Part shown: positions 18,405 through 26,842 of the stretch, in pieces
Layout: each line of letters starts with the position of its first letter
Numbering within the stretch: position 1 is the stretch's first letter
Source of the DNA: Klebsiella pneumoniae
GTDB taxonomy: Bacteria; Myxococcota_A; UBA796; SXON01
Length of the DNA: 64,000 nt
Assembly: GCA_945861635.1 (NCBI GenBank)
Contig: CAMAWH010000001.1
Coordinates: 1-64,000, forward strand
Direction: 5' to 3'
The notes under the pieces: generated by a model
Database searches by the model: none
What the model was told of the DNA's origin: nothing
The model's input: only the letters and a program-made list of their open reading frames with translations
Translations under genes and position numbers: made by a program

Positions 18405-19051
18405 GCGCCGAAACGCCGTTCCGGTTGCGACGCGAGTACCGCGCGAAGGCGATCGGGCGTCAGGTCCGGCCACAACTCCGACAAGAACGCCAGCCGAGCC
18501 TCGGCGATCTGCCAGAGCAAAAAACCGGCGCTGAGGTGCGACTCGCCGCCGGTGCGAATCACGAGATCGACAGGAGGAAGATGGGCAGTCCAGAGGTGGC
18601 GCGCGAGATCTCCCGGTGCGCCGGCGACGGCCGCGCGCCGCGATGCCTCCTCGATTTCCTCTCGCCCGTCGTACGCCATCAACAGCACGACCCGACGCGG
18701 GCCCGCTCCGCCCACGGGAAAGCCGCCCAGCGCGGGGCAATCGCGCTCTACGTGTCCGAGCACGTCGAGAGCGGCGCCATGACGCAAAAGCAGGGCTTGG
18801 CCCTCCCCCTTCAACCATGCCCCGAGCGCACCGACGATCTCGGCAACCTCTCCCGGATCACGCTTGCGCAGGTTGGCGGGCGAGCCCCACCAAAACGTAA
18901 CTACCTCAAGGCCCGCCTCGAAAGCCACCTCCGCCAACACGCCCACGTTCGCGATGCCGGCACGGTGGCCCGCGCCGACCGAGACACCGTTCGCGCGCGC
19001 CCAGCGCCGGTTGCCGTCGGGAATGAACGCGATGTGCCTTATAGGGAGCAG
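18401..19051 (-). CDS. uppS: Di-trans,poly-cis undecaprenyl-diphosphate synthase family, probable CTG start
   Basis: A cis-prenyltransferase making long polyprenyl diphosphate, the lipid carrier for cell-wall and glycan assembly. The signature RHIAFIPDGNRRWARANG with the catalytic Asp lies at 18965-19039, upstream of the first normal start codon in frame (GTG at 18946). No ATG, GTG or TTG occurs between the upstream in-frame stop and that signature. The best start is therefore CTG at 19051 (protein MLPIRHIAF, about 216 residues), with ATA at 19042, overlapping the TAA of the preceding gene, as the alternative. The C-terminal block DLVIRTGGESHLSAGFLLWQ and ELWPD is the substrate and dimer region. 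The protein is slightly shorter than the usual 230-250 residues. Confidence 0.85.
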   Translation of the reverse strand: MLPIRHIAFIPDGNRRWARANGVSVGAGHRAGIANVGVLAEVAFEAGLEVVTFWWGSPANLRKRDPGEVAEIVGALGAWLKGEGQALLLRHGAALDVLGHVERDCPALGGFPVGGAGPRRVVLLMAYDGREEIEEASRRAAVAGAPGDLARHLWTAHLPPVDLVIRTGGESHLSAGFLLWQIAEARLAFLSELWPDLTPDRLRAVLASQPERRFGA

Positions 19052-20160
19052 GATCCGCCCAGTACCAGGCCGGTATAGTTCGTCTCCAAAACGATCGCGT
19101 TGGACTCCGGTTCGGTGTCGGTTTCAGCGATGTGTCGCAACGCGAGCCACCCGGGACGAATCCCTTGACCGGGTAGCGTCAGCGCGGATGCGAAATCGGT
19201 CGGACCGTCGACCCAGTACGCGAAAACCGTCGCGACGCCGTCACACGCGGGGTAGCCGGGCGAGTCGCCATCGGTAAAATCCGCGCTGTTGTCCGCATCG
19301 ATGTACGTCAGCGGAAACTCCACGGCGGCCAAAAACCCGCCGCCGACGTCGTAGAAGTGATCAGCGGAAGGGCGCCCGTGCAGGTCGATTTCCCACTCGG
19401 CACCAAGATATTCCTCGTCGTAGAGCCAGTGGGCGACCGGGTGCCCCGCGCTCAGAGCCCCTGGCACCATCGCCAAGCGGACGCTGGCGTCGGGCATAGG
19501 ACCTTCCAGCGTGCCTGACAGCGAAAGATCCAGATTGAGGGAAAGGTTCCGCTCCATCGGAATCGCGTCCAGCGGCCAGAGCGTCGGCACCTGATTTTCG
19601 CCATTGATCTTCAGCGCGTTCCAGCCCAGCTCGATGCCAGCACCCGCGAGCTGGGGATTCAGCGGTTCACCGGCGTACAAAAGCCAGTTTGGACCCGCGC
19701 CCGTGAACGTTTCTCCGTCGTCGAGCTGATTGTTCTCCGCTTCATCGTCATCATGCAGCGCCGGGAAGAAGAAACCCGCGTTCCACGCCGCTCCGGAGTC
19801 ATCGACGATGTCGAGCAACGCCTCGTCCGGCGCCGGCGCGTCGACGGTAATGGACGCACCGGCGGCTGCGTCGAGCAAGATCTCACCGCCGGTGATGGCG
19901 GTCTCCCCCGTCTCCTGGTCCGTCACGATGCCAAAGTGAATGATTGCGAAGGCTTGTCCAGTCGTTTCCCCATCCACGACGAACGTGAGGCCGGTGGTGT
20001 CCACGTCCGCATCGCTGTCGGAATCCGCGTCAGAATCCGCGTCCGCATCGGCCGAATCGCCGGAAGCGGAGTCGGCACCGATGATGGTCTTGGAATCGCA
20101 CGCGCCCACGCCGGCGGCGATGGCGAGACTCGAAAGGGACGCGCACGAATAAAGTCTCAT
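19039..20160 (-). CDS. Secreted lipoprotein with Asp-rich linker, unknown function
   Basis: A 373-residue lipoprotein. A signal peptide ends at GVGAC (Cys21), then an acidic low-complexity linker (residues 30-55: repeated Asp-Ala and Asp-Ser) tethers the globular part. The globular region begins TTGLTFVVDGETTGQAFAI and contains acidic, calcium-site-like stretches (DADNSADFTDGD near 320). I recognise no catalytic motif. The gene precedes uppS on the same strand and their ends overlap. Linkers of this type are common in Myxococcota surface lipoproteins. Confidence 0.72.
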   Translation of the reverse strand: MRLYSCASLSSLAIAAGVGACDSKTIIGADSASGDSADADADSDADSDSDADVDTTGLTFVVDGETTGQAFAIIHFGIVTDQETGETAITGGEILLDAAAGASITVDAPAPDEALLDIVDDSGAAWNAGFFFPALHDDDEAENNQLDDGETFTGAGPNWLLYAGEPLNPQLAGAGIELGWNALKINGENQVPTLWPLDAIPMERNLSLNLDLSLSGTLEGPMPDASVRLAMVPGALSAGHPVAHWLYDEEYLGAEWEIDLHGRPSADHFYDVGGGFLAAVEFPLTYIDADNSADFTDGDSPGYPACDGVATVFAYWVDGPTDFASALTLPGQGIRPGWLALRHIAETDTEPESNAIVLETNYTGLVLGGSCSL

Positions 20161-20224
20161 GAATCGTCTCCGCCCGACACCATGCCCCCGTCGGGACGCC
20201 CGCGCAAGCGCGTTGACGCGTCGT

Positions 20225-21373
20225 CTACAGGAGAACCGGCTTCTCCGCGTACACCTTCGGCTTCACTCCCGGCGCGGCCTTGGCCAATTCCTTGTCCTGT
20301 TCCAGCATCCACGCCTTCAAACCGTCGGGATTCTTGAACGGCGCCGGCGGCGTCACCACCTTCATGTCGCCCTTGCAGTCCTTTGGCAGGTGCCACTCAA
20401 AGCCATTGACCCTGCCTGGGATGCGGATGGAAAGTTGGTCGGGCCATGCGTGCGTGCCGCCGTTGAGCGCGGCGGTATGGACCTCCACCTTGACATCCCC
20501 CTTCTTGCAGGTTGCGACGGTGGTTGCGTAAATGCCGTAGAGCAACGTGCCATCCGGCTGCAGGAAGTCCCTGTAGCGGACGACCGCCATCGCATCACTC
20601 GCCTCCTCGGCACGAAGGTCCATCAGCGTGATGCGGGCCTGTTCGACGGCCTTGATCGGCAAGGTGGGAGCAAGCCCGCGGATGGAATCGGCCGCGAGCT
20701 GCGCCGCCTCCGCGTGGATGCCTTCGGGCGAACCGACGCCCGCCGCATTCGCAAACGCGGCAACCAGGAAGGCCGCGACCTCGGCATCTTTTTCCTCCGT
20801 CAGGCGCACAGTCAGGGGGGCGATCGCCTCTTTTCCAAGGTTTGCGGCAAATGTTTGAACGATGCTCTGGTACCGCGCCCGATCGTTTCCGGGCGATTGC
20901 AGGGCCCCGCTCAACAACTCCTGCGCGAGAGGTGCCCGGCACTCGTCGAGGCCAGCATACCAGCGGTCCGACCAGAATTTATCGCCGACCGACTTGAACG
21001 TCGCGACGAAAAACTCCGGCACTTCCTTGTGGGTGCACGACTTTCCGAGGGCATCGATGAACTGTGAGCGTTCGTCGGGCTGAAGCCCCCCGGTCCAGCT
21101 TCGCACCAGATCCCCGAGACCGAGCTTCATGGCAGCCAGGGCAGCTGCGTCACCCCCGGGACCGGAAATGATTTTCGGAAAGATCAACGGCGCCTGCGCG
21201 GTGGCACCCGCGGCATCACAGGCGGCGAACTCCGCGAAGGCCTTGCCGGCGGCGGCCGGGCCAGCTTCCATCATAGCGGTGTACTGCGGCACGCACGCGG
21301 GCGTGGTGGGGGGCGGCGGCGGACCCTTCTTGGCCGGAGCAGCGAGCGCGGTGAGAACCAGTGCGATCAGCAT
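20225..21373 (-). CDS. Secreted hypothetical protein with HEAT-like helical region
   Basis: A 382-residue protein. The ATG at 21373 gives a short signal peptide (MLIALVLTALAAPA) and a Pro-rich patch (KKGPPPPPTTPAC). Residues 60-260 are helical, with alternating hydrophobic pairs (EKDAEVAAFLVAAFANAAG) as in HEAT-type repeats. The C-terminus (DVKVEVHTAALNGGTHAWPDQLSIRIPGR) looks like a small beta domain. Scattered Cys pairs (CxxxxC near 155-180 and 325-370) fit an oxidising envelope. The open frame continues upstream to 21769 but only over the divergent gene. The role is unknown. Confidence 0.62.
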   Translation of the reverse strand: MLIALVLTALAAPAKKGPPPPPTTPACVPQYTAMMEAGPAAAGKAFAEFAACDAAGATAQAPLIFPKIISGPGGDAAALAAMKLGLGDLVRSWTGGLQPDERSQFIDALGKSCTHKEVPEFFVATFKSVGDKFWSDRWYAGLDECRAPLAQELLSGALQSPGNDRARYQSIVQTFAANLGKEAIAPLTVRLTEEKDAEVAAFLVAAFANAAGVGSPEGIHAEAAQLAADSIRGLAPTLPIKAVEQARITLMDLRAEEASDAMAVVRYRDFLQPDGTLLYGIYATTVATCKKGDVKVEVHTAALNGGTHAWPDQLSIRIPGRVNGFEWHLPKDCKGDMKVVTPPAPFKNPDGLKAWMLEQDKELAKAAPGVKPKVYAEKPVLL

Positions 21374-21415
21374 GGGGAAGACCTCAACCAGCCGGATATA
21401 GAAAAACAGCTCCGA

Positions 21416-21850
21416 ATGCAAGCCGCACCCGACATCCCCCGCCTCCTCCGCCTCCTCAAAATCACCCTGGGCGTAAACGTGACGATGATCGTCGTCAACG
21501 CCGGCGTGCTCTACGCGCTGCTCGTGTTTGTCGTAGCAGCGCCCGCCGCCGTCGATGGCGTGGACCCGTTTGCCGCCGAAGTGGATGGGGTGGCCGGCGC
21601 CGACAAGGTGAAGGGTGACCCGCGGGAAGAGATTCGCGATTTCTTCGATCGAACCAGCGATCTGCTCGACCGCGCGGCACGAAAAAATGGCACGAATCCG
21701 GCCGATGTACTGCCAACCCAAAAGGAAATGGAGGAGGCGGTGGAGACGCGAACGATCCACTCCGACCAATCGCAGGCCGTACTACAGAAGCTGCGCGAGG
21801 GATTCGACTACTACAACCTCGCCTGGCCTACGGTCGTACCCGAGCGATAG
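21416..21850 (+). CDS. Small single-TM hypothetical protein
   Basis: A 144-residue protein with a short basic N-terminus, one TM helix (residues 17-40), and an acidic, helical extracytoplasmic part (residues 55-144; DPREEIRDFFDRTSDLLDRAARKNG). It starts 42 bases from the divergent secreted-protein gene at 21373. No family recognised. The isolated position on the plus strand between two minus-strand groups suggests its own promoter in the short spacer or inside the neighbour. Confidence 0.5.
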   Translation: MQAAPDIPRLLRLLKITLGVNVTMIVVNAGVLYALLVFVVAAPAAVDGVDPFAAEVDGVAGADKVKGDPREEIRDFFDRTSDLLDRAARKNGTNPADVLPTQKEMEEAVETRTIHSDQSQAVLQKLREGFDYYNLAWPTVVPER

Positions 21851-21874
21851 CGGCGTGCGGGTTCACCAAAGCCT

Positions 21875-22096
21875 TCAGAAGACCATGTAGATGAACGGCG
21901 CGACGTAGTGGATGCCCTGCAGGAAAATCAACACCCCCGCGAGCGCGACCAGAACCACAACCAACGGCACCATCCACCACCGCCCGCCGCGCGCGAGCAT
22001 CGACACAAGCGCACCGGCCGTGCCCAGACGCAGGAGCAGGCCGTCAAAGCGGCCGGGTCGGTAGCCGTCGGAGCTCGGCGGAAGCGCCGCCGTCAC
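21875..22096 (-). CDS. DUF5989 family small membrane protein
   Basis: A 73-residue protein, the last gene of the minus-strand group. The C-terminal half (RGGRWWMVPLVVVLVALAGVLIF followed by APFIYMVF) matches the DUF5989 pattern of one TM helix preceded by aromatic/basic residues and ending in APFIY. The GTG at 22096 overlaps the upstream stop (GTGA); a longer frame to 22144 would run into the preceding gene. DUF5989 genes commonly sit beside SxtJ-like and SGNH/AlgI-type membrane genes in polysaccharide or modification loci, matching the SGNH fusion upstream here. Confidence 0.72.
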   Translation of the reverse strand: MTAALPPSSDGYRPGRFDGLLLRLGTAGALVSMLARGGRWWMVPLVVVLVALAGVLIFLQGIHYVAPFIYMVF

Positions 22097-24291
22097 GGAG
22101 GCGTCTGTTGGGGCGCAGGCAGCGAGGGCGACGCCCCGCCCCACGAAGCCGACGAACCGGCCACCAACGCCGGTGCAACGAGCGGGGTGAGCAGGGCCGC
22201 GACGCGATCTCCCCCTTCACGGGTCAGGTGATTGCGATCCGCAAGGAGCACGTCGATCGGAATGCCTGCGAAGGCCGCGTACAGATCAAGGAAGTCAACA
22301 CCAGGCAACTCGCGGGACAAGCGCTCCTCCATCGCCCAGTATCCGTCCAGATGGCCGGCAACCATCGTCTGCGCAAATTCGGTCACGAGGACCACGCGCG
22401 CGCCCGCCGCCGTCGTCAGCGCAATCACGTTGCGAAGGTTTTCCTCGGCGTCGGCAAGGGGAACGGCCGCGACCATCTGCGGGGTCGCAGGGGGAGGTCG
22501 AACAAGCAATGAAAGGCCGGTGATCAGCCGGGAAGCCGATGAAATGGCGTCGAGTCCACTCACCGCCGCGCCGCGCGATGCGAGCTTGGCGGCCCGCTGC
22601 TTGCGCGTGATCGGCGCATCCAACGTCAGCAGGTCATTCACGCCGAGGTACACAATCGTGACGGCCGGGGCGTCTGCCGCGTACAACTCCGCCGCACGGT
22701 GGGCAACGTCGAAGCTGTCGCGACCCGAGTCGCCATAGTTGCGCATTGCGATGCCTACGCCCTCGGGAACCGAACCGCACAGCAGGGGCAGGAGTTTCGC
22801 GGGGAAGAACGCCTCCGGCTCGCCCCGAAATTGGTAGGCTCCGCCCGTCGATGAACCGCCGAAGGCGTACACCGTGCGCGCCGGTGGCACGGCGCCGCAA
22901 CTGGACGTCCAATACGGCGCAAACTCGCGGGCGTCGGACGGAGAGCTCCCGAGCGTGGCGCCTTCGAGGGCGGCGGGGGTCCAGCCCTCTGCCAGATAGG
23001 TGGACCGAAGCGCCGCCTCCGCGGCGACCGGGAGCGCGAGTAGATGGAGGAAGAATGCGTCGGTTCCGGCGCGTGCGGCACGGTTGGCAAACGTCGGTGC
23101 GTCCACGACGATGCACAACATGCGCCACGCGATCGCCGGCAGGAAGCCGACCGACCACGTTCCCGCAGAAATCGCTATCAACGCCGGAAGATCACGCATG
23201 AGAACGGCGAGGGGCGAGAGTCCAGCCGAACGCGCCATCCACACCGGGGCTCCGCAGAAAGCCAGCCCCGGAAGTGCAAAAAGAATTTGCCACCCCGAGA
23301 GTTCCCGCGAGGCCACGATATCGGCCACTACGACGACGGCGAACAGCGCGGGCCACGGCAGTTCCGCGCGCGGCCGCCGCGGAAGGATGAGCCAGCCCGA
23401 CCGAAGCAGCGCAAGCGCGATCAGCGGCAGCAAAGCCACAGCGAAGGCGCCCGATCTCAACGCCGCCGCCGGCGTATGCAGCAGGTACAACCGGTTGCAC
23501 ACCGCCCGCCATGCCGGATAGTGAAGGTTCACGGCGATCACCGCCGGCGTGAGCGCAACGAGCGCAAGCACGCCACCCGCAACGCGACTGCGGCCAGCGC
23601 CGATGAGGGTCGCGATGGCCACGCCCAGGAGGACGCCCAACCCCGCGGCATATCCATGGACGACCGCCGACACCGGTGCCGGCGCAAAAGTGCGATCGAG
23701 GATCACGCTGCCATCCACCGCCTCGATGAAGACGCGGCGGATTCGGGCGGAGGCCGTTCCCGGAGACAACTCGACCGTGCCAGGAGAAGCAGCCGACGCT
23801 TCGACGCCATTTACGGCAGCTACTCCGCCGCGAACGGTCAGTGAAACGACGCCGGACCGCGCGTGCGCCGTCCACGTCTCGACCGGATGGACGCGGAAGG
23901 CGTCCGGCGTGACCTCAATCGGGCGGGCAATCGCCCCAGCGGCCCCGCGGATGTTGACAATGACCGAACCACTGCCTCGGCCAAACTCGACATCGAGGCG
24001 GGCCACCGGACGCGGATCCCGCGGAATAAGCATGTCCGCACGCCCAAAGCTGCGGAGCGCAAGGAGCAGCATGCCGTCCACGACTCCCGTGCCCGAGGTG
24101 ACCCCGGAATCGGCCAGGCCCTCATCGTGACCAGGAACGAGCAGGTTCCACTCCGTCGTATCGAGCGAAACGGGCGATCCAAGCCGCGTTGCGACCCAGG
24201 GCGCACCCGCCCAACCGAGCACCGCTCCGAGAATGGCTCCGACCGCGAGCAGGACCGCCGGATGCGCCTGCCGACCGCGCCGCGCCCTCAT
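22093..24291 (-). CDS. Membrane protein with C-terminal SGNH hydrolase/acyltransferase domain
   Basis: A 732-residue fusion. Residue 12-30 is a TM anchor. An extracytoplasmic beta domain (residues 40-220) follows, then six or so TM helices (about 225-430), then an SGNH domain (about 470-730). In that domain block I is YAFGGSSTGG (Ser nucleophile near 476), block II NYGDSGRDS, block III YLGVNDLLTL near 544, and block V DRNHLTREG near 683 with the catalytic His. SGNH domains in such settings add or remove acyl groups on surface sugars. The ATG at 24291 overlaps the sulfatase stop (ATGA). The open frame upstream to 24495 is the sulfatase gene read in another frame. Confidence 0.82.
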   Translation of the reverse strand: MRARRGRQAHPAVLLAVGAILGAVLGWAGAPWVATRLGSPVSLDTTEWNLLVPGHDEGLADSGVTSGTGVVDGMLLLALRSFGRADMLIPRDPRPVARLDVEFGRGSGSVIVNIRGAAGAIARPIEVTPDAFRVHPVETWTAHARSGVVSLTVRGGVAAVNGVEASAASPGTVELSPGTASARIRRVFIEAVDGSVILDRTFAPAPVSAVVHGYAAGLGVLLGVAIATLIGAGRSRVAGGVLALVALTPAVIAVNLHYPAWRAVCNRLYLLHTPAAALRSGAFAVALLPLIALALLRSGWLILPRRPRAELPWPALFAVVVVADIVASRELSGWQILFALPGLAFCGAPVWMARSAGLSPLAVLMRDLPALIAISAGTWSVGFLPAIAWRMLCIVVDAPTFANRAARAGTDAFFLHLLALPVAAEAALRSTYLAEGWTPAALEGATLGSSPSDAREFAPYWTSSCGAVPPARTVYAFGGSSTGGAYQFRGEPEAFFPAKLLPLLCGSVPEGVGIAMRNYGDSGRDSFDVAHRAAELYAADAPAVTIVYLGVNDLLTLDAPITRKQRAAKLASRGAAVSGLDAISSASRLITGLSLLVRPPPATPQMVAAVPLADAEENLRNVIALTTAAGARVVLVTEFAQTMVAGHLDGYWAMEERLSRELPGVDFLDLYAAFAGIPIDVLLADRNHLTREGGDRVAALLTPLVAPALVAGSSASWGGASPSLPAPQQTPP

Positions 24292-25964
24292 TTCCCCTCC
24301 GGTTGGAAATTGTAGCCGTTGCGATGCAGTTCCTCGATGTAGGCGGGATCGAGCTTCAGCCGCGTTGCGGCTGCGGCGTCGGACCGCGCGGCGCGGAAAC
24401 GATCCCACCGCGTTTGCAGATCCGTGACGACATCGGCGTGCTGCGTTGCGATGTTGCGGAGTTGGCCGGGATCGGCGCCGAGGTCGTACAGGCACGTGGC
24501 CGGCTCGCCGGGCTTCCGCGGAGGATCGCCCCCATCACAGCCGCGATCCTGACGGATCAACGCCCACGGGGGCGCGACGACGGCGCCGCGCGGAAAGCCG
24601 TCGTTGTGCCAGGAAACGCCGCCTTCGACCAGGGTCGTCGTGCGAATGGAATCCGCGGTTCCGTCAAACAACGGCAGCATGGACGCGCCGTCGATGGCGG
24701 CCGGGGTCACCGCGCCGACGAGGTCGAGGATCGTCGGCAGCAGATCGACCTGACTCACCAAGCCTGGGATCGGTCGCCCCGCCATGCCGGGCACTTTCAT
24801 CGCGAGAGGAATATGCACGACACCATCATAGTAGGCATCTCCATGGAGTAGTTCCCCGTGGTCGTCGAGGGATTCTCCGTGGTCCGCAAGCACGACGACA
24901 ATGGTCTGGTCCAAACGACCGCGCGTCGCCAGCGCTACAGCAATTGCTGCGAGATCGAGGTCCATCCGGCGCACGGCCTCGGCGTAGTGGCGCTTCCACA
25001 CCGCAACGCCGGGCGCACCCGCCGCGCGCACGCCCGCTTGGACGGGATCCTTGCCGGCGATCTCTACGACACCTCGCTGCGCGGTGCCCCCCGCGGTCCC
25101 AGGCATTGCAACACCTGCCTTCCGGACGCTGCCCGCGCCGAAAAGCAGGCTCGTGACCCCGGTTTCGTCGGTGGGCTCGTCTTCCAGAACGAACGGAAAA
25201 TGGGCTGTTCGCGTGTGGAACATCGCGAACAGCGGCAGGGCCGGGTCGGCGGCTGCGATCCACGCGGCAGCGGGCGCCGCGGACGCGCCGCCGGGTCCAA
25301 CCACACCGCCTTTGGAGCGTCCGTCCGGCGTATCCCGCGGCGGCGGGATGATGTCCATGTGCTGAAATCCGCGATCCAGGCCGTAATCCGGGCGAAACCC
25401 GCTCGGCGCGTCGATCGTAAATGCGCCCGTGCGGTACCCGTAGTAGCCGAGCACCTCGGGAAGCGTCGGCACGTCAGCCACCAACCCCTTGTCCCACCCC
25501 GTCACCCCCGTCGAGGAGCCGAAACGGCCTGTCAAAACGGCCGTCAGGCCGGCGAGCGTGAAATTCGACGCCGCCCACGCCTGATCCATGCGAAATCCGC
25601 CTGACACGAGCGCGTCAAGCGCGGGCGTCAGGCTCGATCCCGGCGAGTATCCGCCGACGTGATCACGCCGCAGCGAACACATTGTGATGACGATGACGTC
25701 ACATCCCGGACAGCGCGCACCGGTTTCGGCTGCCTGAAGGTCCGCCGGCGCTGCGGCGTCAAACGTTCCCGAACCCGCACGCGTCACGATGGGTTGCGAC
25801 ACTGCGCCCACGGCGTCCAGAGCGGCGCCGGCCAAGGGCGTGCTCCCGCCGAGCGCGGCGTCCGCCGCGCCGTCCCCTCCCCCCAACCAGACGCCATACG
25901 CGATGCTCCCGACACCGAGTGCACCGAGCGTCAGAACCGCGATGGCAGCGAGGCTACGTGCCAT
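24288..25964 (-). CDS. Sulfatase/alkaline-phosphatase-superfamily protein with an altered metal site
   Basis: A 558-residue membrane-anchored, extracytoplasmic protein (N-terminal TM at residues 4-27). The alpha/beta core (VIVITMCSLRRDHVGGY, SNFTLAGLTAVLTGRF, LADHGESLDDHGELLHGD, IPLAMKVPG) is sulfatase-fold. No CxPxR formylglycine motif is present; a Thr (near 136) sits at the nucleophile position, as in phosphotransfer members. The usual first metal-ligand Asp of 'D-x-L-R-x-D' is Cys here (Cys96), and the PSH of the nucleophile helix is lost, so catalysis may be altered. The ATG at 25964 overlaps the preceding gene by 11 bases; an ATG at 25982 is possible. Confidence 0.78.
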   Translation of the reverse strand: MARSLAAIAVLTLGALGVGSIAYGVWLGGGDGAADAALGGSTPLAGAALDAVGAVSQPIVTRAGSGTFDAAAPADLQAAETGARCPGCDVIVITMCSLRRDHVGGYSPGSSLTPALDALVSGGFRMDQAWAASNFTLAGLTAVLTGRFGSSTGVTGWDKGLVADVPTLPEVLGYYGYRTGAFTIDAPSGFRPDYGLDRGFQHMDIIPPPRDTPDGRSKGGVVGPGGASAAPAAAWIAAADPALPLFAMFHTRTAHFPFVLEDEPTDETGVTSLLFGAGSVRKAGVAMPGTAGGTAQRGVVEIAGKDPVQAGVRAAGAPGVAVWKRHYAEAVRRMDLDLAAIAVALATRGRLDQTIVVVLADHGESLDDHGELLHGDAYYDGVVHIPLAMKVPGMAGRPIPGLVSQVDLLPTILDLVGAVTPAAIDGASMLPLFDGTADSIRTTTLVEGGVSWHNDGFPRGAVVAPPWALIRQDRGCDGGDPPRKPGEPATCLYDLGADPGQLRNIATQHADVVTDLQTRWDRFRAARSDAAAATRLKLDPAYIEELHRNGYNFQPEGK

Positions 25965-26772
25965 CACGACGACCGGTTGCATCAATGCGCGATTTCCAAT
26001 CTCCCCAGTACGGGCCGGTGCCTTCGAAGCGATCCTCTCCGTCGGGAATGCCGAGGTGTTTTCGGAGCGCACGACGCCCGGACGCCCGATCGTTATGGTA
26101 GCGGAATCCGGCGTCATCGTAGCGTTGCGCGGAGCCGACGGGGCACGCCGCGCGCGAATGGCAGATCTGGGTGCATCGATCGGATGAACCCTTGAACGCG
26201 CCGCACGCGCTCACCGACCACGAACCGTCGGGAAACGCCCCCCCAGGACAGGCCGTCATGCATGGCGCAGGACAGTCGCTACACGGATCGAACTGCATCG
26301 GGTTGGCAAACGGAAGGTCGGCGGCTATGAAACACGCGGCGCGCAGGCCAACCCACGGGCCAAAATCCGGATGCAGCAGGAGCCCCAGACGACTGGCCGT
26401 CCCAAGGCCGGCGAGCCGCGCGGCGACGCGGAAGTCGATGTGGAGATCGGCCTCCGCAGCCGCGAAAAACCATCGTCGTGGCGTGCTCCCCCACACGACG
26501 TCCGCCGCGAGCACCGCGCGACGCGCAAAAACGTCCAGCGGATTCGCCTCCTCCAAAAAGTGCGCGTGATTCGCCTCTAAATCCCCCACGAAAGCGCGCC
26601 ACATCGCGGGGCCGCCGTTTCCAATGACGACGATTGCGCGCGTGGGTGGGAACAGTGCTGCCGTCGTCCGGGCCGGGAGAGCCTCGGCGTTCCACGCCGA
26701 CGGGTTGGCGACACCGACGAGATCGAGTCCCGATGGAGCGAGCAGGGCAGTCATCTGTGCAAGCGGCGACAC
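25954..26772 (-). CDS. Fe-S cluster protein, epoxyqueuosine-reductase-like C-terminus
   Basis: A 272-residue cytosolic protein with a cysteine block CSDCPAPCMTACPGG (about residues 162-176) and a second block of Cys in SACGAFKGSSDRCTQICHSRAACPVG (about 188-213). The spacing allows two [4Fe-4S] clusters, as in the C-terminal ferredoxin module of QueG and related cobalamin-dependent reductases. The N-terminal half is an alpha/beta domain like the cobalamin-binding part of that family, but shorter. A GTG at 26772 is the start. It heads the minus-strand group with the sulfatase and SGNH genes, and its 3' end overlaps the sulfatase. The electron acceptor is unknown. Confidence 0.7.
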   Translation of the reverse strand: MSPLAQMTALLAPSGLDLVGVANPSAWNAEALPARTTAALFPPTRAIVVIGNGGPAMWRAFVGDLEANHAHFLEEANPLDVFARRAVLAADVVWGSTPRRWFFAAAEADLHIDFRVAARLAGLGTASRLGLLLHPDFGPWVGLRAACFIAADLPFANPMQFDPCSDCPAPCMTACPGGAFPDGSWSVSACGAFKGSSDRCTQICHSRAACPVGSAQRYDDAGFRYHNDRASGRRALRKHLGIPDGEDRFEGTGPYWGDWKSRIDATGRRDGT

Positions 26773-26842
26773 GCCGATACGCTACCACGCGAGGGCGGCC
26801 GGGTTTGCGCGGACGCCGGACCGTGCGAGATTGGCTGCGCAC

